From: Burkholderiaceae bacterium
GTDB taxonomy: Bacteria; Pseudomonadota; Gammaproteobacteria; Burkholderiales; Burkholderiaceae_C
Assembly: GCA_023268425.1 (NCBI GenBank)
Contig: JALRFN010000022.1
Location: 1-8,990, forward strand
DNA length: 8,990 nucleotides
Reading direction: 5' to 3'
The notes under the pieces were generated by a model. The model worked only from the letters and a program-made list of their open reading frames with translations, was not told where the DNA came from and made no database searches. The position numbers and the translations under genes are program-made. This document shows positions 1 to 5,598 of this stretch, in pieces (the first letter of the stretch is position 1; each line of letters opens with the position of its first letter).

Positions 1-519
1 CGCCAAATCCGAACCCGCTTGCGGCTCGGTCAGGTTCATGGTGCCGCTCCATTCACCTGAAATCAACTTCTCCAGATAAGTGGCTTTGAGCGCATCGCTG
101 CCGGCGGTCATCAAGGCTTCAATCGCGCCGTCGGTCAACAAAGGACACAAAGCGAAGCTCATGTTGGCCGAGTTCAGCATTTCGATGCAGGCTGCACCAA
201 TGGTCTTGGGCAAACCTTGGCCCCCGTATGCGGGATCGTGCTGCAAACCCTGCCAGCCGCCCTCAACGTATTGTTTGTACGCTTCCTTGAACCCCACAGA
301 GGTGGTGACCACGCCGTTGTCCCAGCTGCTGGGTGCAACGTCGGCAGTGTGGTTGGTGGGGGCGACCACTTCACCGTTGAAGCGCGCGCACTCTTCCAAC
401 ACCGCTGCAGCCGTCTCGTAGCCGGCGTCTTCAAACGCAGGGATGGCCGTCAACGCGTCAATGTCAGCGACGTGGCGCATGTTGAACAACATGTCTTGCA
501 CGGGGGCTTGGTAAGTCAT
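1..519 (-). CDS. Acyl-CoA dehydrogenase, N-terminal 173 residues (3' end outside window)
   Basis: This is the N-terminal part of an FAD-dependent acyl-CoA dehydrogenase, which makes the alpha,beta double bond in an acyl-CoA and passes electrons to ETF. The frame is open to base 1. The start MTYQAPVQDMLF resembles the large (about 600-residue) bacterial acyl-CoA dehydrogenases that include DmdC-like enzymes. Visible family marks are YGGQGLP at residues 98-104 and MNLTEPQAGSDLA at 161-173, the strand that contacts flavin and substrate. The catalytic glutamate lies beyond the window. The ATG at 519-517 has AGGAG about 8 bases upstream. The gene follows etfBA on the same strand, which fits the electron acceptor it would need, but a terminator lies in the gap. 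Chain-length specificity cannot be read from this part. The family call is secure. Confidence 0.93.
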   Translation of the reverse strand, partial: MTYQAPVQDMLFNMRHVADIDALTAIPAFEDAGYETAAAVLEECARFNGEVVAPTNHTADVAPSSWDNGVVTTSVGFKEAYKQYVEGGWQGLQHDPAYGGQGLPKTIGAACIEMLNSANMSFALCPLLTDGAIEALMTAGSDALKATYLEKLISGEWSGTMNLTEPQAGSDLA

Positions 520-555
520 GGTTTCACTCTCCTGTGGGCATTCATCAAAGACAAG

Positions 556-593
556 AAAAAAGCGCCTTGTTTGAGGGCAAACAAAAGGCGCTT
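556..593 (-). terminator. Intrinsic terminator after etfA, ahead of the acyl-CoA dehydrogenase gene
   Basis: Read on the minus strand, AAGCGCCTT and AAGGCGCTT pair perfectly. GTTTG and CAAAC extend the inner stem, with a two-base bulge in one arm and a four-base loop. The stem is followed directly by six T (plus-strand A at 556-561), the classic Rho-independent layout. It starts 17 bases after the etfA stop codon and ends 36 bases before the acyl-CoA dehydrogenase start. It should therefore end most etfBA transcripts, or let only part of them read on into the dehydrogenase gene. On the plus strand no T-run follows the hairpin. Confidence 0.87.
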
Positions 594-609
594 GTGGGGC
601 TGAGGTGGT

Positions 610-1539
610 TTAAACCGCTTTCGTCAGCTCGGGCACGGCGTCGAACAAATCGGCCACCAAGCCGAAATCAGCGACGCTGAAAATCGGCGCCTCGGGGTCT
701 TTGTTGATCGCCACGATCACTTTGGAATCTTTCATGCCCGCCAAGTGCTGAATGGCGCCGCTGATGCCACACGCCACGTACAACTGAGGGGCCACCACTT
801 TGCCGGTTTGACCCACTTGCAAATCGTTGGGCGCGTAGCCGGCGTCGACAGCAGCGCGCGATGCGCCCACCGCTGCGCCCAGCTTGTCGGCCAATGGCAC
901 GATGACTTCATCAAATTTTTCGCTGGAACCCAGCGCACGGCCACCCGAGACGATGATCTTGGCCGCCGTCAACTCAGGACGGTCGCTCTTGGCCAGCTCT
1001 GAGCTGACGTAAGCAGACAAACCGGTGTCGGCGACTGCATCCACCGTTTCCACGGCTGCACTGCCACCTTGGGCTGCAGCGTCAAAGCCCGTGGTGCGCA
1101 CGGTGATGACCTTGACTGCGTCTGCGCTTTGCACGGTGGCCATCGCGTTGCCAGCGTAGATCGGGCGCTCAAAGGTGTTGGCATCGACCACTTTCGTGAT
1201 CTCAGAAATCTGTGCCACGTCCAACTGTGCGGCCACACGCGGCGAGGCGTTTTTGCCCGAAGCCGTGGCGGGGAACAAAATGTGGCTGTAGCTGGAAGCC
1301 AGCGCCAGCACTTGCGCTGCGACGTTTTCGGCCAAGCTGTTGGCCAAGGAAGCGCCGTCGGCGTGAATCACCTTGCTCACGCCAGCAATCTGCGCAGCGG
1401 CAGCGGCGGCGGCAGCGGCGTTGTGGCCAGCTACCAGCACGTGCACATCGCCGCCACAAGCAGCGGCTGCGGTCACGGTGTTGAGGGTTGCGCCTTTGAT
1501 TGAGGCGTTGTCGTGTTCAGCAATCACCAATGCGGTCAT
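610..1539 (-). CDS. etfA: Electron transfer flavoprotein alpha subunit
   Basis: EtfA is the FAD-carrying subunit of the cytoplasmic EtfAB heterodimer, which takes electrons from acyl-CoA dehydrogenases and delivers them to ETF:quinone oxidoreductase. The protein has 309 residues, the usual bacterial length. The N-terminal domain covers about residues 1-190. The C-terminal FAD domain shows SGGRALGSSEKF (198-209), VGASRAAVDAG (224-234), QVGQTGK (241-247) and the family signature from LYVACGISGAIQHLAG to VAINKD (253-281). The start at 1539 is preferred over an in-frame ATG at 1566, because MTALVIAEHDN is the conserved beginning and GAGGAG lies 8 bases before it. The upstream ATG would also overlap etfB. 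Only 23 bp separate it from etfB, so the two are co-transcribed. Residues 41-49 are nine consecutive alanines, longer than I would expect, in a naturally Ala-rich loop. Confidence 0.97.
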   Translation of the reverse strand: MTALVIAEHDNASIKGATLNTVTAAAACGGDVHVLVAGHNAAAAAAAAAQIAGVSKVIHADGASLANSLAENVAAQVLALASSYSHILFPATASGKNASPRVAAQLDVAQISEITKVVDANTFERPIYAGNAMATVQSADAVKVITVRTTGFDAAAQGGSAAVETVDAVADTGLSAYVSSELAKSDRPELTAAKIIVSGGRALGSSEKFDEVIVPLADKLGAAVGASRAAVDAGYAPNDLQVGQTGKVVAPQLYVACGISGAIQHLAGMKDSKVIVAINKDPEAPIFSVADFGLVADLFDAVPELTKAV

Positions 1540-1547
1540 GTGTGTTT

Positions 1548-1553
1548 CTCCTC
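1548..1553 (-). promoter_or_regulatory. Shine-Dalgarno site of etfA (decides the start)
   Basis: GAGGAG on the minus strand lies 8 bases before the ATG at 1539-1537, ideal spacing. It lies inside the longer reading frame that opens at 1566, so it supports the shorter EtfA protein. Confidence 0.8.
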
Positions 1554-1562
1554 GTCTTTGGC

Positions 1563-2312
1563 TCAAATGACCTTGGCCACGTTCTTCAGTTTGTCGACCA
1601 GCGTCGCCACGTCGGGCACCATCTCACCGGCGCTGCGGCTGGCGGGCTCGGCAACCTTGACGGTCTTCAAGCGCGGGGTCACATCAACGCCCAAATCCGC
1701 CGGGGTCATGGTGTCCAAAGGCTTTTTCTTCGCCTTCATGATGTTGGGCAAGGTCACGTAGCGCGGCTCGTTCAAGCGCAAGTCAGTGGTCACCACCGCG
1801 GGCAAATTAATCGACAGGGTTTCCAGACCCCCATCGATTTCGCGCTTGACCTGCGCTTTGCCGTCGGCCACGCTGACTTCGCTGGCGAAAGTGGCTTGCG
1901 ACCAACCGGCCAACGCAGCAAACATCTGGCCGGTTTGGTTGGCGTCATCGTCAATGGCTTGCTTGCCCATGATCACCAACTGGGGCTGCTCTTTGTCTGC
2001 CACGGCTTTGATCAGTTTGGCCACGGCCAGAGGCTGCAACTCTTCGCTGGTTTCAACCAAAATCGCGCGGTCCGCACCAATGGCCATCGCGGTGCGCAAG
2101 GTCTCTTGGCACTGCGACACACCGCAAGAGACGGCCACGATCTCCGTGACCACGCCTTTTTCCTTCAAACGCACCGCTTCTTCGACCGCGATCTCGTCAA
2201 AGGGGTTCATGCTCATCTTGACGTTGGCAATGTCCACACCCGTGCCGTCGGACTTGACGCGCACCTTGACGTTGTAATCCACCACCCGCTTGACGGGAAC
2301 CAATACTTTCAT
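1563..2312 (-). CDS. etfB: Electron transfer flavoprotein beta subunit
   Basis: EtfB is the AMP-binding partner of EtfA. It also carries the loop that docks to acyl-CoA dehydrogenases. The 249-residue length is normal for the family. The beginning MKVLVPVKRVVDYNVKVRVK is typical. The ETF-beta signature runs over about residues 155-176 (VKREIDGGLETLSINLPAVV). The recognition loop TLPNIMKAKKKP (187-198) matches the partner-docking loop known from mitochondrial ETF, including its anchoring leucine. The ATG at 2312-2310 has AAGGAG 8 bases upstream. It is the first gene of the etfB-etfA unit, and the 144 bp before it hold two palindromes, a promoter-like sequence and a leader hairpin. No truncation or missing residue is seen. 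Confidence 0.97.
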   Translation of the reverse strand: MKVLVPVKRVVDYNVKVRVKSDGTGVDIANVKMSMNPFDEIAVEEAVRLKEKGVVTEIVAVSCGVSQCQETLRTAMAIGADRAILVETSEELQPLAVAKLIKAVADKEQPQLVIMGKQAIDDDANQTGQMFAALAGWSQATFASEVSVADGKAQVKREIDGGLETLSINLPAVVTTDLRLNEPRYVTLPNIMKAKKKPLDTMTPADLGVDVTPRLKTVKVAEPASRSAGEMVPDVATLVDKLKNVAKVI

Positions 2313-2339
2313 CGTGGCTGCTCCTTGAGTCGCTGATTT

Positions 2340-2364
2340 GCGCTGCAGTTGAAGCCTGCAGCGC
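2340..2364 (-). other. Leader hairpin upstream of etfB
   Basis: GCGCTGCAG and CTGCAGCGC form a perfect 9-bp stem around a 7-base loop. The hairpin lies between the proposed promoter and the etfB Shine-Dalgarno site (2326-2321). If transcription starts near 2361, it would sit at the very 5' end of the mRNA, where such a structure could stabilise the message. No T-run follows, so it is not a terminator. A role is inferred only from its position. Confidence 0.5.
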
Positions 2365-2367
2365 GCA

Positions 2368-2395
2368 ATTTGATTTACGTTTACGTAAACGTCAA
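2368..2395 (-). promoter_or_regulatory. Candidate promoter of etfBA
   Basis: On the minus strand TTGACG (2395-2390) and TCAAAT (2373-2368) are separated by 16 bases. The -35 box matches sigma-70 consensus at 5 of 6 positions and the -10 box at 4 of 6. The spacer lies almost entirely inside the palindrome at 2373-2396, so a protein bound there would act on this promoter. An alternative -35 TTGACT lies a little further upstream (around 2412), with a weaker -10 partner. Mapping of the transcript start would settle it. Confidence 0.45.
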
Positions 2396-2396
2396 T
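2373..2396. promoter_or_regulatory. Operator-like palindrome 1 (ACGTTTACGTAAACGT core)
   Basis: The core at 2377-2392 is a perfect 16-bp palindrome, ACGTTTACGTAAACGT. It extends to 24 bp with a single mismatched pair (2376/2393). Repeated ACGT and TTTACG/CGTAAA elements recall sites reported for the MerR-family regulator LiuR, which controls branched-chain amino acid and acyl-CoA catabolism genes in proteobacteria. That resemblance is from memory, not from a search. Its place over the candidate etfB promoter fits a control site for acyl-CoA-linked electron transfer. Confidence 0.65.
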
Positions 2397-2431
2397 TCTA
2401 CTGAAAAGTCAACGAAACGCGCAATACCGAC

Positions 2432-2453
2432 AAATCGAACGCGCGTTCGTTTT
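2432..2453. promoter_or_regulatory. Operator-like palindrome 2 (CGAACGCGCGTTCG core)
   Basis: A perfect 14-bp palindrome, CGAACGCGCGTTCG, lies at 2436-2449. It is flanked by AAA and TTT one base further out, giving 22 bp with one mismatched pair. CGAACG/CGTTCG half-sites are typical of TetR-family repressors, and such regulators (for example FadP-like ones) govern fatty-acid oxidation in betaproteobacteria. The site lies about 40 bases upstream of the candidate -35 and just beyond the stop codon of the channel gene. It is different in sequence from palindrome 1. On the plus strand it is followed by TTTTT, so a weak terminator for antisense transcripts is an alternative reading. Confidence 0.55.
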
Positions 2454-2456
2454 TGA

Positions 2457-3773
2457 TTATAAGGGCCCCTGCTTGGGAGAAGCTGTCACCCGTTCAGCCC
2501 CCTGCAAGTGCACCACCCGCTGCGGATAGGGGATCTCGATGTGGTGTTCGCGCAAGGCGGCCAAGACCGCGCGATTCACGCCCGACAAGACCCCCAACCG
2601 CCCATTGCTGGGGTCGGCGATCCAAAAGCCCAAGGTGAACTCCAGCGCATCGGGGCCGAACGCCTGCAAAGCCGCATGGGGCCCGGGGTCTTGCAACACA
2701 CGGGCCTGCGTTCGCGCCGCTTCTTCCAACAAACGCACCACCACATCTACATCGCTGTCGTAGGCCACACCCACGGTAGTTGAGAGCCAGACTTTGGTGT
2801 CGGCCAGCGACAAATTTTCGACGCGCTGCGTGATCAGCATCTCGTTGGGCACGATGGACTCAATCCCCGTGGGCGCTCGCAACACCGTGTAACGGCCACG
2901 GATGTCGGTCACCTGCCCCTCAAAACCATCGACTTTGACGATGTCGCCGATGCGCACGCTGCGTTCACCCAAAATCACAAAGCCGCTGACGTAGTTCGCA
3001 GCGAGTTTTTGCAGACCAAAGCCAATGCCCACGCCCAGCGCGCCGCCCAGCACCGACAAGGCGGTGAGGTTGATGCCCACCGCCCCCAAGGCCAGCACCA
3101 AACCCACGAAGACCAACAAGGCCCTCACCGCGTTGGCCAACATCTTGCGCAACGACAAATCGCCACCCGCGACATCGCGCAGCAAATAAGACTCGACCAA
3201 GGACGACACCCAAAGCGCCAAAATCAACACGACGCTGGTCGTGATGCCCCCTTCCACGACAGTGAGCAAGGTCCACGTGTGCTCACCGACTGTCCAACTC
3301 ACGCCCCCCAGCTCCGCCCGCACAATCGGCAGGCCGCCCAAAGCCCACAACAGCCAGGCCACCCAAGTCAGCCGCACCGCCCAGCGCGACAACGCACGGC
3401 GCCAGGGTGATGGCGCTGATTGCAGCACCATGGCGCGTGAAATCACCGAGACCAAAAGCCAGGCCAATAAAAATTGCTGCACCAGGTCCAAGAACGGCGT
3501 GGCGTCTTGAACGCGCTTGAGCAACATGCGCAGCAACCACATGCCGGCCACGCTGATTAAAGGAATCAACACACCGTCCCAGTGGTGTCGCCCCACCAAC
3601 ACACGCCGGCGCCGGCTATCCACGCCCATGCCACGCGAGAAAAAGTGCGACAAACCCCAGGCCAGCAGCAAGACCGCCGCACTCAAGGCCACTTGAATGG
3701 CACCGGCACCTTCACCCCAGGCCACGCCCAGTGGGGTCAAATCCCATTCCCATTGCCGCATGCTGTTGATCAT
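2457..3773 (-). CDS. MscS-family mechanosensitive ion channel
   Basis: This is an inner-membrane channel of the small-conductance mechanosensitive family, which opens under membrane tension to release solutes. It has 438 residues, longer than E. coli MscS (286), because of extra N-terminal membrane segments. Hydrophobic stretches lie near residues 24-43, 66-85, 94-112, 130-150, 166-190 and 212-232. They are followed by the pore helix at about 233-266 (AVGINLTALSVLGGALGVGI, then GFGLQKLAANYVSGF). The cytoplasmic beta domain follows: ERSVRIGDIVKVDGFEGQV (270-288) and IVPNEMLITQRVENLS (307-322). The C-terminal alpha/beta part ends with IPYPQRVVHL. The start at 3773 shares bases with the stop of the upstream hydratase-like gene (ATGA), which implies translational coupling. 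An in-frame ATG four codons later is the alternative. Gating and ion preference cannot be predicted. Confidence 0.93.
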   Translation of the reverse strand: MINSMRQWEWDLTPLGVAWGEGAGAIQVALSAAVLLLAWGLSHFFSRGMGVDSRRRRVLVGRHHWDGVLIPLISVAGMWLLRMLLKRVQDATPFLDLVQQFLLAWLLVSVISRAMVLQSAPSPWRRALSRWAVRLTWVAWLLWALGGLPIVRAELGGVSWTVGEHTWTLLTVVEGGITTSVVLILALWVSSLVESYLLRDVAGGDLSLRKMLANAVRALLVFVGLVLALGAVGINLTALSVLGGALGVGIGFGLQKLAANYVSGFVILGERSVRIGDIVKVDGFEGQVTDIRGRYTVLRAPTGIESIVPNEMLITQRVENLSLADTKVWLSTTVGVAYDSDVDVVVRLLEEAARTQARVLQDPGPHAALQAFGPDALEFTLGFWIADPSNGRLGVLSGVNRAVLAALREHHIEIPYPQRVVHLQGAERVTASPKQGPL

Positions 3774-4573
3774 GCTTGCCCCGTCGCGTCACGCCAAGCC
3801 GGAACCCGCTTGCTCACAAAGGCTTGCGCACCCTCTTGTGCGTCGGCGTGCATCATGTTGAGCGCCATCACCTCACCCGCCATCTGGTAGGCTGCGGCCA
3901 TCGGCGCTTCGCGCTGTTCGTAAACCAGGGCCTTACCCATGGCCAGCGCGGACTTGGGTTTGGACAAAATCGCTGCAACCAGGGTTTCCACGCTTGGGTC
4001 GAGCGCATCAGGGGCGCAGACACGGTTGACCAAGCCTCGACGTTTGGCCTCTGCCGCGTCAATGAACTCGCCCGTGCAGAGCATTTCCATCGCGGCCTTG
4101 ATGCCCACGTTGCGCGTCAAAGCGACACTGGGCGTCGAGCAAAACAAACCGATGTCGATGCCGTTGACGCCAAATTGCGCGGTGTCTGCGGCCACGGCCA
4201 AATCACATTGAGCCACCAATTGACAGCCCGCTGCCGTCGCGATGGCGTGCACCTGGGCGACCACCGGGACGTTCAAACGCATCAAGCCCAACATCATGCG
4301 CGTGCAGTGTTTGAACAAGGCTTGGTGCTGGGCTTGATCCGTCACGCGCGCCATCGCCTTCAAGTCGTGCCCTGCGCAGAAGGCCTTGCCCTGCGCGCTG
4401 ATCACCACCACGCGTGCGCCTTCATCAGCCGCCACCGCGGCGGTGGCTTGTTCCAGCGCCATCAGCATCTCGTCGCTGAGCACATTGAAACGCGCCGGGT
4501 CATTCAGCACCCAATGGTGCACGCCGCGTGCATCGCTGGTGTGCAACAGCACACCTTCAGACCATGTTTTCAT
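3770..4573 (-). CDS. Enoyl-CoA hydratase/isomerase-fold protein, ECHDC3-like, lacking both catalytic Glu
   Basis: This is a crotonase-fold protein of 267 residues, full length for the family. KAFCAGHDLKAM (63-74) and HAIATAAGCQLVAQCDLAVA (109-128) build the CoA pocket and oxyanion hole. In classical enoyl-CoA hydratase two glutamates 20 residues apart (Glu144 and Glu164 of the rat enzyme) activate water. Here the matching positions, with the same spacing, are Gln118 (GCQL) and Gly138 (FGVNGID). The run GLFCSTPSVAL (142-152) closely resembles animal ECHDC3, a paralogue that also lacks these residues. Ordinary hydration is therefore unlikely, and the substrate is unknown. The ATG at 4573 has AGGAGA upstream. 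It lies 20 bp after the HDAC-like gene and overlaps the channel gene by 4 bases. The fold is certain; the activity is open. Confidence 0.9.
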   Translation of the reverse strand: MKTWSEGVLLHTSDARGVHHWVLNDPARFNVLSDEMLMALEQATAAVAADEGARVVVISAQGKAFCAGHDLKAMARVTDQAQHQALFKHCTRMMLGLMRLNVPVVAQVHAIATAAGCQLVAQCDLAVAADTAQFGVNGIDIGLFCSTPSVALTRNVGIKAAMEMLCTGEFIDAAEAKRRGLVNRVCAPDALDPSVETLVAAILSKPKSALAMGKALVYEQREAPMAAAYQMAGEVMALNMMHADAQEGAQAFVSKRVPAWRDATGQA

Positions 4574-4584
4574 TTCTTCTCCTG

Positions 4585-4603
4585 TGCGGGGCTTTAGCCC
4601 GCA
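4585..4603 (-). other. Small hairpin across the deacetylase stop codon
   Basis: TGCGGG and CCCGCA form a 6-bp stem around a 7-base loop containing the stop codon of the HDAC-like gene. An alternative register pairs GGGC with GCCC. It lies immediately before the Shine-Dalgarno site of the next gene (AGGAGA). No T-run follows, so it is not a terminator. It may tune translation of the hydratase-like gene or be chance. Confidence 0.3.
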
Positions 4604-5535
4604 ATTTCCGCCAACTCACGCACATGCGCGACCACACTGCGCGCCAACGCCGACAAGTTGTAACCGCCTTCCAGACAACTGACCACACGCCCCATCTGTC
4701 CGGCGCGCGTCTCGCGCACCAAGTATCGGGTGATCCAAGCGTAGTCGGCCTCTACCATGCCCAATTGCCCCAAGTCGTCCTCGCGGTGGGCATCGAAACC
4801 TGCGCTGATCACGATCAAGTCTGGGTCAAAATCGCGCAGCCGAGGCCACCAGTGTTGGGCAATCAAATCCCGAATGGCATCACCACGCGTGTAGGCCGCT
4901 ACCGGCAAATTCAGCAAATTGGGGGCATCGCTTCGCGCACCGCCAGGCGGGTAAAAAGGGTGCTGGTAGATGCCCAACATCAAGATGCCAGGGTCACCCG
5001 CCACGATGTCTTCGGTGCCGTTGCCGTGATGCACATCGAAATCGACAATCGCGACGCGTTGCAAGCCCCGACTCAAGGCGTGTTTGGCAGCGATCGCCAC
5101 GTTGTTGAGCAAGCAAAAGCCCATCGCTGTGTCTGCCGTGGCGTGATGACCGGGCGGGCGCACGGCACAAAAAGCCCCCCGACAGTCGCCGCCCAGCACC
5201 GCGTCGACGGCAGCCACCGCAGCGCCCGAGGCGCGTTGCGCCGCTTCCCAACTGTGGGGGTTCATCGCGGTGTCACCGTCAATCGCCAGCGTCTGGCCTT
5301 GTGTGACCACTTGATCGTGCAGGTTTTGCAGGTGCACCCAGTGCGCTTGCGTGTGGGCGCGCAACACGTCTTGCGGATCCACGATGGGGACATCCATGGG
5401 CTTGAGCACATCCATCACGCCGCTGACCAACAGCTGATCCTCGATCGCCGCCAAACGTTGTGGGCACTCGGGATGTCCAGCGCCCATGTCGTGCCGATGG
5501 CAAACGGGGTGTGTGAAATATCCTAATTCCGACAT
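4594..5535 (-). CDS. HDAC-family zinc-dependent deacetylase (histone deacetylase/acetylpolyamine amidohydrolase type)
   Basis: This is a 313-residue arginase/deacetylase-fold enzyme that should hydrolyse an acyl-amide using Zn(2+). All active-site elements are present: the entry motif GHPECPQR (20-27), RPPGHHA (126-132) with the His130/His131 pair, DFDVHHGNGT (165-174) with ligands Asp167 and His169, SAGFDAH (244-250) with ligand Asp248, and EGGYN (289-293) with the transition-state Tyr292. No signal peptide is visible, so it acts in the cytoplasm. Bacterial relatives act on acetylpolyamines, acetoin-pathway proteins or acyl-lysines; which applies here cannot be told. The start at 5535 keeps the conserved HPVCHRHDMGAGHPE segment, although only a weak, close GACGAG precedes it. 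It is the first gene of the run with the hydratase-like and channel genes, and is divergent from mltB. Confidence 0.94.
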   Translation of the reverse strand: MSELGYFTHPVCHRHDMGAGHPECPQRLAAIEDQLLVSGVMDVLKPMDVPIVDPQDVLRAHTQAHWVHLQNLHDQVVTQGQTLAIDGDTAMNPHSWEAAQRASGAAVAAVDAVLGGDCRGAFCAVRPPGHHATADTAMGFCLLNNVAIAAKHALSRGLQRVAIVDFDVHHGNGTEDIVAGDPGILMLGIYQHPFYPPGGARSDAPNLLNLPVAAYTRGDAIRDLIAQHWWPRLRDFDPDLIVISAGFDAHREDDLGQLGMVEADYAWITRYLVRETRAGQMGRVVSCLEGGYNLSALARSVVAHVRELAEIAG

Positions 5536-5598
5536 CTCGTCAGCTTAGCACCGTGGGAACCGATTTTTCTGCTGTCGCCTGCGCTAAAGTCTCACGCC
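5536..5598. promoter_or_regulatory. Divergent promoter region between the deacetylase and mltB genes
   Basis: These 63 bp must hold the start signals for both divergent genes, or the promoters reach into the coding ends. On the plus strand TAAAGT (5585-5590) is a possible -10 for mltB, but it lies so near the start that the leader would be very short. On the minus strand TGCTAAGCT is an extended -10-like sequence before the deacetylase gene. Neither has a convincing -35, and no strong Shine-Dalgarno site is seen for either gene. Confidence 0.35.

Noticed and set aside
1540..1566. Nine extra codons at the start of EtfA (ATG at 1566)
   Set aside because: The added residues are not EtfA-like, they include the Shine-Dalgarno sequence of the better start, and they would overlap the end of etfB.
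1500..2336. Open frame of 278 codons on the plus strand opposite etfB
   Set aside because: It is His/Gly/Arg rich without motifs, and it covers the etfB coding strand, which is unmistakable.
2432..2460. Plus-strand terminator made of CGAACGCGCGTTCG plus TTTTT
   Set aside because: The stem would have only five pairs around a GCGC loop, and no plus-strand gene ends here. An operator fits better, although the alternative is not excluded.
4431..4447. 17-bp inverted repeat GCCACCGCGGCGGTGGC inside the hydratase-like gene
   Set aside because: It encodes an ordinary Ala/Val/Thr stretch, its one-base centre leaves no loop for a hairpin, and it lies far from any start. Chance in GC-rich codons is the simplest reading.
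3776..4597. Open frame of 273 codons on the plus strand opposite the hydratase-like gene
   Set aside because: It is an antisense shadow with no recognisable domain; the minus-strand gene has a good ribosome site and full family length.
4528..5526. Open frame of 332 codons on the plus strand opposite the HDAC-like gene
   Set aside because: The minus strand encodes a complete deacetylase with every active-site residue. The opposite frame has no domain and a compositional bias typical of shadows.
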